The translations under genes and the position numbers were made by a program. A stretch of 64,000 bases of DNA, from NCBI RefSeq assembly GCF_900111895.1, contig NZ_FOKB01000005.1, positions 1 to 64,000 on the forward strand, in the 5' to 3' direction. Positions within the stretch are counted from its first letter, which is position 1. The number at the start of each line of letters is the position of its first letter. Source of the stretch: Pseudomonas simiae. Its GTDB lineage: Bacteria; Pseudomonadota; Gammaproteobacteria; Pseudomonadales; Pseudomonadaceae. The notes beneath the pieces are model-generated. The model was not told where the DNA came from, did not search any database, and worked only from the letters and a program-made list of their open reading frames with translations. Of the stretch, positions 52,676-64,000 are shown piece after piece.

Positions 52676-53980
52676 TTAGGTCTGGGCAGTGGTGTGGGGG
52701 TGCGTTGCAGCCAGCAGCGTGCGCCCGATGAAATCCTTCGGTCCCGTGACCCCCGGCAAGGTGAAGAAGTACCCGCCGCCGACCGGCTTGAGGTATTCCT
52801 CCAGGGGTTCGCCGTTGAGCCGGGTTTGCACGCTGATAAAGCCTTTCTCCAGGTCAGCCTGGTAGCAGATGAACAACAGACCCATGTCCAGCTGACCGTT
52901 TTTGTTGACGCCGTTGGAGTAGTTGAACGGCCGACGCAGGATCAGGTTGGCCTGAGTCTGCGGGGTGCGCGGGTTGGCCAGGCGGATGTGGGCATCGAGC
53001 TTGGTCACCTTGCCTTCCGGGTCCTTGCTGTAGTCGGGCACCTGAGTTTCTTTGTCGCCGTCCATGGGCGCGCCGGTCGGCTTGATGCGGCCGATGATGC
53101 TTTCCTGTTCTTGCAGTGGGGTACGGTCCCAGCGCTCGACGAAATTGCGGATGATGCGCACGGCCTGATAGCTGCCGTTGGCCGCCCAGGCCGGTTCATC
53201 GCTGCCCGGTTGCACCCACACAATCTGATCCATGGCCTTGGTGTCGTTGGAGTTCGGGTTGGCCGAACCGTCACGGAAGCCGAGGAAGTTGCGTGCGCTC
53301 TGCGCGGGTTCGCCAGGTTTACTCGGTGCCTGGGGCGGCACGCTGCCTTCCTGTTTCCAGCGCACCAGCAGCAGGTCGGGCAGGTTCTTCACGATGTCGC
53401 GCAGGGCGTGGATATTGGTGTCCGGCGTGTTGGAGCTGAACTGCAGGCTCAGGTCACCGTGGCACTGCGCCGGTTCCAGGGCGTCGTTGGGGAAGCCAAC
53501 CATGCGGCTCAGGCGTTTGGGCTTGACCGCGCCAAGGCCGAAGCGCTCATCGAACAGCGATTCGCCGACGGACACGGTAATGGTCAGATTGTCTGGCGTG
53601 ACCACCGGGCCGAGGATGCCGGAGTCGGTAGGTGGCAGTTTCGGGTCGACTTGCGGCACGGTGCCGCCGGTCATCAGGAAGGCAATGCGTGCGTTCAAGG
53701 TGCGGAACAGGCGCTCCAGGTCCTCGCGGTCGCTGGCCAGTACATCGAATGCCACAAGCATGCCGCAGGCTGGGCGCGGGGTGACGATACCGCTCTGGTG
53801 GATGCCGAAGAAGTCGTGGTGATCCTGGGTCTTGTCGCTGCGCGGCGCGGTGGTGACTTGTTCCGCGGCGGCGGCCATGGCCGGGCAGGTCAGGGCGCTG
53901 CCGGCAATGGCGGCGCCGGTGGCGGCCATGCCCAGCAAGACACGGCGGCGTTGGTGGTCAAATTGTCCTGAATCACTCAT
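52676..53980 (-). CDS. efeB: Deferrochelatase/DyP-type peroxidase
   Basis: A 434-residue heme peroxidase with a Tat signal peptide (QRRRVLLGMAATGAAIAG, about residues 9-26). The DyP motif GFRDG lies in FLGFRDGSANPN near residue 232, and the region WDRTPLQEQESIIGR contains family residues. It oxidises Fe(II) or releases iron from heme for uptake by EfeU. I give ATG 53980; a GTG at 53998 overlapping the efeO stop (GTGA) is also possible because of translational coupling. Within efeUOB. Confidence 0.9.
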   Translation of the reverse strand: MSDSGQFDHQRRRVLLGMAATGAAIAGSALTCPAMAAAAEQVTTAPRSDKTQDHHDFFGIHQSGIVTPRPACGMLVAFDVLASDREDLERLFRTLNARIAFLMTGGTVPQVDPKLPPTDSGILGPVVTPDNLTITVSVGESLFDERFGLGAVKPKRLSRMVGFPNDALEPAQCHGDLSLQFSSNTPDTNIHALRDIVKNLPDLLLVRWKQEGSVPPQAPSKPGEPAQSARNFLGFRDGSANPNSNDTKAMDQIVWVQPGSDEPAWAANGSYQAVRIIRNFVERWDRTPLQEQESIIGRIKPTGAPMDGDKETQVPDYSKDPEGKVTKLDAHIRLANPRTPQTQANLILRRPFNYSNGVNKNGQLDMGLLFICYQADLEKGFISVQTRLNGEPLEEYLKPVGGGYFFTLPGVTGPKDFIGRTLLAATHPHTTAQT

Positions 53981-53994
53981 GTGTGCGGTCGTCT

Positions 53995-55197
53995 TCACTT
54001 CAGGCCGGAAAGGCCAAGGGCGGGGTCGATTCCATCGAGTGCAGCGGCCAGAGCCTTGGCCTTGTCGGCGATCTGCTGGCGCTGATCGGCGGTGACGCTG
54101 TCGTAGTGGCGGTACTGGCCGTCTACTTTCAATTCGTTGAGTTGGCTGTCGAAGGCCGTAAGGGCGCTGTCCACGTTAGGCAGCAGGTCGGCGGCGGACT
54201 TGGTCAGCAAGGGGCGCATCAGGTCGACGACTTTGTGCGCAGCTTCCAGGTTGGCGGCGAAACCATTGAGGTCGACATGGCTGTAGCGTTCCTCTTCACC
54301 ACTGACGGCACGTACATCGGCCAGGCTGTTGAGGTTGCGCACCACAATGCTGACCAGTTGCTCCGGCGGCAGTGACTGGGCGAGCAGTTGTTGCTTGAGG
54401 GTGGTGACGTCGGTCAGCAGACGCTGGGCAATCGGCGCCAAGCCGTCGAGACTGCGTTGCTGGAACAGGCTGTATTCGAGCCGGTGGAAACCGCTGAAGG
54501 CCGGGTCTTGCTCGCGCTTTTCAAAATAGTCGGCGCGGGCGTTGATCGCGTTGTCCAGCTCCGCCAGGCGTTGCGACGCCGGGGCCAGCCGTTGGTAAGC
54601 CTCGCGCGCCGGAACGTAGAGCGCTTGAGCCTGGGCCAGGTCGCCAGCGTCGATGGCTTGTTGCAACGCGGTTACGGCCTTGATCAATGCACTGCCCTGG
54701 CCGCTCAGGTACACACGGAACTCCGACAGCGGCCCAATAAACGCCACCATCGACGGCTTGGCCTTGGCTTGCGCGTCGGATTCCGCGGTCGGCGTCACGT
54801 GCAAGGTACCGCGGGGATTGCTCAGCAAGCCGCAGGTGATCGCGTAGTCGCCCGGCAGCAGGTTGGCGTTGATCACCTGGCTCAGGCCTGGGGCGATGTT
54901 TTCCCGTTCTTCGACCACCAGCACACCGTCGAGGATTTCCCATTCCACTGCACGGTCGGAGCGGTTGATGATGCGAAAGCTGGCGCGGCCAGCGGGCACG
55001 CTCAGTTCATTGGGCTCGCAGGCGTGGCCATGGAGGGTCACCGCGATTTCATTGTGGTTGGTCTGGCGCTTGCTGGCCGCCAGTTGCGAAGCGTAATAGA
55101 ACAGGCCACCGGCAGCGATCATCACGACCACCGACCCCGCCACGGCCCAGCGCAGGGCGCGGGGTGGCGAGGAGGGCTGAGGAGTAGGGTTGGACAA
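53995..55197 (-). CDS. efeO: EfeO: cupredoxin plus M75 iron-transport protein
   Basis: A 400-residue protein with an N-terminal membrane anchor (about 14-36, ALRWAVAGSVVVMIAAGG). A cupredoxin-like domain at about 50-140 (HACEPNELSVPAGRASFRIINRSDRAVEWEI and YAITCGLL) precedes an M75 imelysin domain at about 155-395 (GFHRLEYSLF with HxxE, SGEEERYSHVDLNGF). The uncleaved-looking N-terminal segment suggests that it stays tethered facing the periplasm. It hands iron to EfeU. The gap to efeU is 10 bp. Confidence 0.9.
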   Translation of the reverse strand: MSNPTPQPSSPPRALRWAVAGSVVVMIAAGGLFYYASQLAASKRQTNHNEIAVTLHGHACEPNELSVPAGRASFRIINRSDRAVEWEILDGVLVVEERENIAPGLSQVINANLLPGDYAITCGLLSNPRGTLHVTPTAESDAQAKAKPSMVAFIGPLSEFRVYLSGQGSALIKAVTALQQAIDAGDLAQAQALYVPAREAYQRLAPASQRLAELDNAINARADYFEKREQDPAFSGFHRLEYSLFQQRSLDGLAPIAQRLLTDVTTLKQQLLAQSLPPEQLVSIVVRNLNSLADVRAVSGEEERYSHVDLNGFAANLEAAHKVVDLMRPLLTKSAADLLPNVDSALTAFDSQLNELKVDGQYRHYDSVTADQRQQIADKAKALAAALDGIDPALGLSGLK

Positions 55198-55207
55198 GAG
55201 GCGGTCC

Positions 55208-56041
55208 TTACTGGCTGGAAACGGAAGAAGGTGTGGCCGGTGCGGTGGGCAGGAAGAACATCACCAAGGCCACCACCAGATAAATCAGGTAGGCGCCGAG
55301 GGTGCTGATGGTCGGCGCTTCCTGATAGCCGAACATCCCGGCCAGTACTGAGCCCAGCGGGCTGTCCATGGGCAACGCGGCACTGAAGTCGAACAGCACG
55401 GTCTGCAGGTGATTCCACACGCCTGCTTCATGCAGGGCCTGCACCGAATTGGCGAGGATGCCGGCAGCCACCACCAGGATAAACAGGCCGGTCCAGCGGA
55501 AAAACGCCCCCAGATTCAGGCGCATGCTGCCGGTATAGATCAGGAAACCGACGATGATCGCGAGGATCAGGCCGAGCAGGGCGCCTATGGGTGCGGCTGG
55601 TCCTTCGCTCTGTTGGAACACGGCCAGCAGGAAGAACACGGTTTCCAGGCCTTCGCGGGCCACGGCGAAAAACACCATGAGGATCAGCGCGGTGACCTGG
55701 TGTTTGGAACCGGCCAGGGCGTGGTCGAGGGATTCGTGCAAGGAATGCTTGATGGACCGCGCCACTTTGCGCATCCAGAACACCATGGAGCTAAGGATGC
55801 CCACGGCGACCAGGCCAACCACGCCTTCAAACAATTCTTGCTGTTTTTGCGGGAACTCGGCGCTGACCAGTTCCAGGCCCCCTCCGACCAGCAGGGCCAG
55901 TGCAGCAGCGAGAAACACGCCGATCCACACGGCGGGCATCCACTGGCCACGGCCGGTCTGTTGCAGGTAGCTGGCGATGATGCCAACGATCAATGCGGCT
56001 TCAATGCCTTCGCGCAGCATGATGAGGAAAGGAACGAGCAT
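55208..56041 (-). CDS. efeU: FTR1-family iron permease
   Basis: A 277-residue membrane permease with seven hydrophobic segments. The two RExxE iron-translocation motifs are REGIE (residues 10-14) and REGLE near residue 130 (FAVAREGLETVFF). It takes up iron across the inner membrane. ATG at 56039-56041 (MLVPFLIML) starts directly in TM1 as in homologues; an ATG five codons upstream also exists. First gene of the efe operon behind a Fur-box-like site. Confidence 0.92.
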   Translation of the reverse strand: MLVPFLIMLREGIEAALIVGIIASYLQQTGRGQWMPAVWIGVFLAAALALLVGGGLELVSAEFPQKQQELFEGVVGLVAVGILSSMVFWMRKVARSIKHSLHESLDHALAGSKHQVTALILMVFFAVAREGLETVFFLLAVFQQSEGPAAPIGALLGLILAIIVGFLIYTGSMRLNLGAFFRWTGLFILVVAAGILANSVQALHEAGVWNHLQTVLFDFSAALPMDSPLGSVLAGMFGYQEAPTISTLGAYLIYLVVALVMFFLPTAPATPSSVSSQ

Positions 56042-56081
56042 TCGGCACCGCGTCACAACTAGATAGGGTGCTAATTTGTAA

Positions 56082-56100
56082 CATAATGATACTCATTGCT
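56082..56100 (-). promoter_or_regulatory. Fur-box-like operator before efeU
   Basis: Core AATGA-TAC-TCATT (56085-56097), arms identical to the Fur consensus, in the 167-bp region between efeU and the divergent AraC gene, about 41 bp upstream of efeU. Fur repression of efe genes is established in other bacteria. Confidence 0.75.
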
Positions 56101-56208
56101 AAACAACAATCCTTGACGTTTGCTGAACATGGGCTGAACGGTGGTGGCAATGCGCGTCCGCCCTTATGATGCGTGCCATTCTTTGCGCAGCTGGATACGC
56201 GGTTCACC

Positions 56209-57234
56209 ATGTCGGAAAAAGACACCATCTCCATTCATCTTGTGCGTGAAGCTTTATTGCAAAGCTGCGCGCCGGGGGCGGCCAGTGCTGAAGTGCTGCA
56301 CGACGCCGGGATAGACCCGCAGTGGCTCGCCGAACCTACCGCGCGGGTTTCGGCCACTACCTACGCACGCCTATGGCGCCTGTTGGCACGCCGTACCGAT
56401 GATGAGTTCTTTGGCATGGACCCGCGCAAGCTCAAGTCCGGTAGCCTGGCGTTTCTCTGCCGCGCTGCAATGGCGCAGCCAACCCTCGCCACCAGCCTGG
56501 AGACCGCGCTGGGGTTCCTGTCACTCATGCTGGAGCGGATGCCCGCTGAGTTGGTGCGTCAACAAAGTCTGGCGGAGATCGTGCTGGTCGAGCCCGAGGC
56601 TGAACCCAATCGCGCCTTCACCTACTTTACCTACTGGATGATTGTGCACGGCGTGGCCTGTTGGCTGGCAGGACGACGTATTCCAATCCTGGCGATTGAG
56701 CTGCGCTGCGCAAAACCGGACTTTTGCGCTGACTACCAGGTGATGTTCTCCGACAACCTGCGTTTCGATCGGCCCCGTACGCGGATGATCTTCTCTGCCG
56801 ACTGCCTGGACCTGCCAATCAAGCGCACCCCGGAAGAACTCAAGCGTTTCCTGGCTCACGCACCGGCCAATATCCTGGTCAAATACCGCGATCCCGACAG
56901 CCTCGCCACCCGCATCAAGCACGACCTGCGCCAGCTCCCCCCCCACACCTGGCCGGAGACTGAAGGTCTCGCCGTCAGCCTGTGCATCTCCGCCTCAACC
57001 TTGCGGCGGCGCCTGGCGGAAGAAGGGCAGACCTACCAGGGCCTCAAGGACAGTGTGCGCAAGGAATTGGCGATTGTGTGGTTGGCGGAGCCACAGATCA
57101 GTTTTGCCGAGATCGCGGAGCGGTTGGGGTTTGCGGATACGAGTTCGTTTTATAAGGCGTTTCGTAAATGGAGCGGGTCGAATCCGGGGCATTATCGGAG
57201 TCTGATTCTTAATGAACACTTCGCTGATAAATGA
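56209..57234 (+). CDS. AraC-family regulator (Arabinose_bd-type sensor)
   Basis: A 341-residue regulator. The N-terminal half (about 20-205) is the PF12625-type ligand domain (EVLHDAGIDPQWLAEPTARVSATTYARLWRLLARRTDDEFFGM). The C-terminal AraC DNA-binding domain (about 235-335) has SLCISASTLRRRLAEEGQTYQGLKDSVRKELA and GFADTSSFYKAFRKWSGSNPGHYR. Relatives include OruR/ArgR-like and virulence regulators. ATG at 56209 (MSEKDTISI) is preferred to an ATG 12 codons earlier. It is divergent from efeU; whether it regulates it is unknown. Confidence 0.87.
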   Translation: MSEKDTISIHLVREALLQSCAPGAASAEVLHDAGIDPQWLAEPTARVSATTYARLWRLLARRTDDEFFGMDPRKLKSGSLAFLCRAAMAQPTLATSLETALGFLSLMLERMPAELVRQQSLAEIVLVEPEAEPNRAFTYFTYWMIVHGVACWLAGRRIPILAIELRCAKPDFCADYQVMFSDNLRFDRPRTRMIFSADCLDLPIKRTPEELKRFLAHAPANILVKYRDPDSLATRIKHDLRQLPPHTWPETEGLAVSLCISASTLRRRLAEEGQTYQGLKDSVRKELAIVWLAEPQISFAEIAERLGFADTSSFYKAFRKWSGSNPGHYRSLILNEHFADK

Positions 57235-57268
57235 AGGATTCGCGAAAAATCTTTTTTGAGCGACGGAT

Positions 57269-57307
57269 AAAAAAGCCCCGTGACCGAATGGACCACGGGG
57301 CAAAAAA
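57269..57307. terminator. Bidirectional intrinsic terminator
   Basis: Stem GCCCCGTG/CACGGGGC (57275-57282, 57294-57301) with an A-run before (57269-57274) and after (57302-57307). The leading A-run gives a T-run for the minus-strand mexEF-oprN transcript. Confidence 0.88.
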
Positions 57308-57343
57308 TTGGCTGGATGCGACCAACCAAAGGAGCTCTTTACA

Positions 57344-58755
57344 TCACTTGGCGCTGGCGACCACCGTATCCGGCTGCCAGCCGCCCCCCAGCGCTTTGTA
57401 GATCGCGACAATCCCGCGATACAAATCCACTTCGGCCTGGGCCTGGGAGTCTTCGGCGGCCAGGCGCTCACGTTGTGCGTCCAGCAGCACCAGGAAGTCC
57501 ACGGTGCCTTCGCGGTAGCGGATCGCGGCCAGGTCGGCGGCGGCGCGGCTGGATTCGCTTTGGCGGATCAACGAAACCAGGCGTTGCTGACGTTTGCCGT
57601 AGTCGCTGAAGGCGTTTTCGGATTCTTCCAAGGCCAACAGGACTTGCTGCTCGTAGGTCGCCAGGGCGCCGTCCGCCTCGGCATCGGCGCCGCGCAAACG
57701 GGCGCGCACGCTGCCCAGGTCAAATGCTGCCCAGGTGATGCTTGGGCCCAGGGCCCAGGCATTCGCGGCGGACGAGCCGATCTGCGAGCCTCGCCCGGCG
57801 GTAAAGCCGAGGAAGCCGCTGAGGCTGACCCGGGGGAACAGGTCGGCCTTGGCCACGCCGATACGCGCCGTGGCAGCAGCCAGTTTACGTTCGGCGCTGA
57901 GGATGTCCGGGCGACGTTGCAGCAATTGCCCTGGATCGCCAATCGGCAACGCCTTGGCAATTGCCGGCAGGTTTTTCGGGCCCAGGTCGACGCTGAGCTT
58001 GTCGGGACGCTGGCCGAGGAGGGTGGCGATGCGGTTGCGCTCGCGCACTTGTTCGGCTTGCAGTTGCGGCACGCTGGCCTCAACCGCCGCGAGACGCGCG
58101 TCGGCACGCTCCACGTCGAGCTGGTCGCCCACACCGGCATCCCGCAGGCTGACGGTGATGGTGCGCGATTCCTGCTGGTTCTTCAGGTTGTCCAGGGCAA
58201 TGCGTTCACGCAGTTGCGCACCACGCAGTTGGCCGTAGGCGTCCACCAGTTCGGCAATCATGGTGACTTGCAGCTGGTACAAGTCAGCCTCGGCGGCCTG
58301 CTGGTCGGCGTCGGTGGCTTCCAGGTTGCGCTGGATGCGACCGAACAGGTCCAGTTCCCAGGCCATGTCCAGGCCGAGGTCATAACGCTCACTGTTAACG
58401 CGCTTGGTGGTCTGGCCCGGGATTTGCCCCTTGGCCAGGTCACTGCTGGCACGGCTGGTGATGGTCGGCATGGCGTCATTGCTGGCGTCATCGCGGATCG
58501 CCCGTGCCGCCCGCAGGCGAGCAAAGGCGACGCGCAGATCCCGGTTACCTTGAAGCGCCTGGGTTACCAGTTGGTTGAGGGTCGGGTCCTCGAACTGTTG
58601 CCACCAGATGCCTTCGAACTTGGCGTGGTCATACTGTTTGGCATCGGCAGCGGCCGTGATATTGGCCGCCTCCGGTGTCTGGGTTTTGTAGTCCGGGCCC
58701 ACGGCACAGGCGCTCAGCGCCAGTACCAACAAGCTCGGCAGGAATACTTTCACAC

Positions 58756-58759
<4 letters not shown>
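57344..58759 (-). CDS. oprN: Outer-membrane efflux lipoprotein of MexEF-OprN system
   Basis: A 471-residue TolC-like outer-membrane factor. A lipoprotein signal (LVLALSACAV, lipidated Cys about 18) is followed by two OEP domains (about 65-255 and 275-460), with FEGIWWQQFEDPTLNQLVTQALQGNRDLR and the repeat-like RRPDILSAERKLAAATARIGVAKADLFP. It forms the exit duct for MexEF. The start overlaps the mexF stop by 4 bp. Named from operon context. Confidence 0.88.
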
Positions 58760-61935
<3,176 letters not shown>

Positions 61936-61950
61936 CTTGAGTCGTATCCC

Positions 61951-63192
61951 TTAACCGCGTGGGGTCGCAGCGCTGGCAAGTTTCGGCGCGGCTTTATCCG
62001 GCGCCACTTGTTCCAGATTGCTGGCTTCAAGCGCTTGTCGTTGTTGGGCCAAGGCGGCGAGGGTTTCCTTGCTGGCCATCGGAATGGTTTCCGGGGCGAC
62101 CGGCGACCCTGGGCGCACGCGCTGCAGGCCCTTGACGACGATGGTGTCTTCTTTGTTGAGGCCACTGCGCACGATGCGCAAACCTTCGATCTTCGGCCCC
62201 AGTTCCACTGAGCGATAAGCCGGCTTGTCGCCTTCCATCACCAGCACGAACTTCTTGCCGAGGTCGGTGCCGACGGCTTCGTCGTTGATCAACACGGCGG
62301 AGTAGGTGCCGCTGCCAACCAGCTTCAAGCGGGCATACAGGCCAGGGGTGAATTCGCCTTTGCTGTTGTCGAACACGGCGCGACCACGGATGGTACCGGT
62401 GGCCGGGTTGACCTGGTTGTCGACGAAGTTCATCTGGCCCTGGTGCGGGTTGCCGGTCTCGTTGGACAGGCCCAGATAAACCGGAGTGGTCGCACCGCGA
62501 CGGCCTTGGCGAGCCAGTTCGGTGTACTTGAGGAACACACGCTCATCAGCGTCGAAGTAGGCGTAGACCTTGTCGGTGGAGACCACGCTGGTCAGCGCGG
62601 TGACGTCGGCGGTCACCAGGTTACCGGCGGTGATTTCGGCACGGCTGACACGCCCGCTGATCGGCGAGGTCACACGGGTAAAGCTCAGGTTCAACTTGGC
62701 CAGGTCCAACTGCGCCTGGATCCCGGCGACGGCAGCGCGGGCTTCCTGGGCAGCGGTGGTGCGCGAGTCGGCCAGTTCGGCCGAAATCGCATTGCTCTGG
62801 CGCAGGCGCTCGCCGCGTTGGGCTTCGTTATCGCTGCGGGTGGCGGCGGCGCGGGTTTGTTGCAACTGGGCTTCAAGGCGGCGGACTTCAGCCTGGAACG
62901 GACGCGGGTCGATCTGGAACAGCAGGTCGCCTTTCTTTACCAGGGCGCCTTCAGTGAAGGCCACCTGATCGATCTGGCCGGACACGCGCGGACGGATCTG
63001 TACGGTTTCGGGGGCTTCCAGGCGACCGGTGAACTCGTCCCACTCGTTGACCGGTTGTTCCAGCACCTTGGCCACGCTGACTTTGGCAGCAGGCATGGCG
63101 GCCGCTTGTTCCGGGGTCTTGCCGCACGCGCTCATCACCACCACGGCCAAAACCGCCAGGGGGAAGCGCAAATGTTTGAGTGACTGTTCCAT
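61951..63192 (-). CDS. mexE: RND efflux periplasmic adaptor, MexE
   Basis: A 413-residue membrane-fusion protein. Lipoprotein signal with lipobox VVMSACGK (Cys about 21). The sequence MPAAKVSVAKVLEQPVNEWDEFTGRLEAPE opens the barrel-sandwich domain as in MexE. A coiled-coil hairpin at about 95-170 and beta-barrel follow. ATG at 63190-63192 gives the same N-terminus as P. aeruginosa MexE; 13 more in-frame codons upstream are open. First gene of the operon. The usual LysR activator gene mexT is not next to it. Confidence 0.93.
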   Translation of the reverse strand: MEQSLKHLRFPLAVLAVVVMSACGKTPEQAAAMPAAKVSVAKVLEQPVNEWDEFTGRLEAPETVQIRPRVSGQIDQVAFTEGALVKKGDLLFQIDPRPFQAEVRRLEAQLQQTRAAATRSDNEAQRGERLRQSNAISAELADSRTTAAQEARAAVAGIQAQLDLAKLNLSFTRVTSPISGRVSRAEITAGNLVTADVTALTSVVSTDKVYAYFDADERVFLKYTELARQGRRGATTPVYLGLSNETGNPHQGQMNFVDNQVNPATGTIRGRAVFDNSKGEFTPGLYARLKLVGSGTYSAVLINDEAVGTDLGKKFVLVMEGDKPAYRSVELGPKIEGLRIVRSGLNKEDTIVVKGLQRVRPGSPVAPETIPMASKETLAALAQQRQALEASNLEQVAPDKAAPKLASAATPRG

Positions 63193-63276
63193 GAGGTGCA
63201 TCCGCCAATGTATTTGAGATGGGCGGATCATGCGCGGCGCTGTGCTATGTCACGAATCGAATGAAGCAAAGGTAAC

Positions 63277-63293
63277 TATCATTCGGAATGATA
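63277..63293. promoter_or_regulatory. Perfect 17-bp palindrome upstream of mexE
   Basis: TATCATTC-G-GAATGATA, both arms exact, 84 bp upstream of the mexE start. Candidate operator for the efflux operon; no MexT nod-box-like sequence (ATCA-N5-GTCGAT) was recognised nearby. Confidence 0.55.
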
Positions 63294-63343
63294 TAAGCGC
63301 GAGATTAGCCCTCTAGTATGGGGGTTTCGTTAGGGAGCTATCA

Positions 63344-63646
63344 ATGAGATTAATGGCAAAAGTCTTTTGCCGTGCGGGTAAGGAACCTGAATCGTGGCAT
63401 AGAGGCTGGCGGATGCGTCGCACGATACTGCGAGCGTTATCCGCACGTCGGCATGGAGCGTCCCAGCCAAAATCCGTCAGGGGAAGGGGACGATGTGGCC
63501 GTCTCGATTGCCCGCGCGCTGCCGGAATCTGCGCAGGTCAGCCAGACGGTCCGCCCGTTGTTCTCTTGGAGGCGGGCACTGATTTGATCCTCGTCGCCAT
63601 AGCCTCCGACCTCATTTATGAGGTGCTCAAAGAGGCGTCTGATTAG
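63344..63646 (+). pseudogene. Possible decayed small gene (frameshifted)
   Basis: One frame is open over 63344-63646 (100 codons) but its middle is Arg-rich and unlike a protein. A second frame from 63372 reads more naturally in its second half (GEGDDVAVSIARALPESAQ, 63482-63540), while the first frame ends plausibly (LLEAGTDLILVAIASDLIYE). One base change in length near 63555-63575 would join both. No family recognised. The 3' end overlaps the convergent isochorismate synthase by 4 bp. Confidence 0.3.
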
Positions 63647-64000
63647 GGCCGGGGGGGGACGAGCAAGAGTGCCTGCTCCATGCTGGCAAGCTTGATTTGG
63701 GTCTCCTCATACTCCTCGGCAGGCTGAGAGCCCTCAACAATCCCGCACCCCGCGAACAAATGACAGTGCCGAGGGGCGATCAGCGCCGAGCGCAGAGCCA
63801 CCAGGAAGTCACCGTTACCCTGTGAATCCAGCCAACCCACAGGCGCCGCATACCAGCCCCGGTCGAAGCCTTCGTGGCGACGGATGAAGTCCATGGCGGT
63901 CGCAGTTGGCAATCCACCCACCGCCGGCGTTGGATGCAGCGCGTGGATACCGTCCAGCAAACGCTTGTCCGAGTTGAGTTGCGCCATGATCGGCGTGCTC
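63643..64000 (-). CDS. Isochorismate synthase, C-terminal part (cut by window edge)
   Basis: The last 118 residues of a chorismate-binding enzyme continuing beyond the window. LHPTPAVGGLPTATAMDFIRRHEGFDRGWYAAPVGWLD, then GDFLVALRSALI, FAGCGIVEGSQPAEEYEETQIKL are the conserved C-terminal blocks of EntC/PchA/MenF-type isochorismate synthases, including the Mg-binding Glu residues near the end. In Pseudomonas it usually feeds salicylate-type siderophore synthesis. The start lies outside; upstream codons at the edge (STPI before MAQL) remain in frame. Confidence 0.88.
   Translation of the reverse strand, partial: STPIMAQLNSDKRLLDGIHALHPTPAVGGLPTATAMDFIRRHEGFDRGWYAAPVGWLDSQGNGDFLVALRSALIAPRHCHLFAGCGIVEGSQPAEEYEETQIKLASMEQALLLVPPRP

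Overview
The window looks like chromosome of a Pseudomonas, most likely of the P. fluorescens species group. The reasons are the GC-rich coding sequence, the REP-type palindromes built on a GTGGGAGCTGGCTTGCC-like core, a MexEF-OprN-type efflux operon, a P. putida-like nicotinate (nic) cluster, FecI/FecR-type regulation and an N-terminus typical of Pseudomonas NrdB. No tRNA, rRNA, CRISPR array, transposase or prophage gene was seen.

Layout. 1-5.3 kb: 5' end of nrdB behind two NrdR-like boxes; an amino-acid catabolic group (D-serine dehydratase-type PLP enzyme, YheO/DauR-type regulator, threonine dehydratase, RidA); a left-handed beta-helix protein; and an isolated AT-richer DUF4365 putative nuclease gene. 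5.3-10 kb: a Fur-box-preceded sigma/anti-sigma pair without a receptor gene, a sulfonate-type ABC importer and a molbindin. 10-14.4 kb: PatB-type C-S lyase, then an AhpD-like/GNAT/NAD(P)H oxidoreductase operon divergent from a MocR regulator.

14.4-27.4 kb is the main catabolic locus: nicTFEDC (minus strand), nicX, nicR, nicAB (plus strand) and nicS. It encodes hydroxylation of nicotinate to 6-hydroxynicotinate (NicAB), then 2,5-dihydroxypyridine (NicC), ring opening (NicX), deformylation (NicD), deamidation (NicF) and maleate-to-fumarate isomerisation (NicE). In place of the nicP porin gene known from P. putida there is a secreted nucleoside hydrolase directly downstream of nicT. After a gamma-glutamyltransferase gene come a nicotinamide riboside transporter (pnuC) and a NadR-type riboside kinase. 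Supply, salvage and degradation of pyridine compounds are therefore brought together within about 16 kb. Candidate operators for NicR (two GTATAC-centred palindromes) and NicS (two related 22-bp sites) can be read directly.

30-50 kb is mixed housekeeping and accessory sequence: a Cache chemoreceptor, UppP, a repeat-filled intergenic stretch, a LysR/azoR divergon, an alpha/beta hydrolase, two MFS transporters, an ABC-F protein, a methyltransferase, LpxO, the LigD-Ku end-joining pair, a PQQ-type sugar dehydrogenase, and a DUF1348/TetR pair with a perfect palindromic operator. 50-64 kb: PssA, a Fur-box-preceded efe ferrous/ferric iron uptake operon with two M75 proteins, an AraC regulator, mexEF-oprN with a 17-bp palindrome upstream but no mexT, a possible decayed gene, and the 3' end of an isochorismate synthase gene running off the window.
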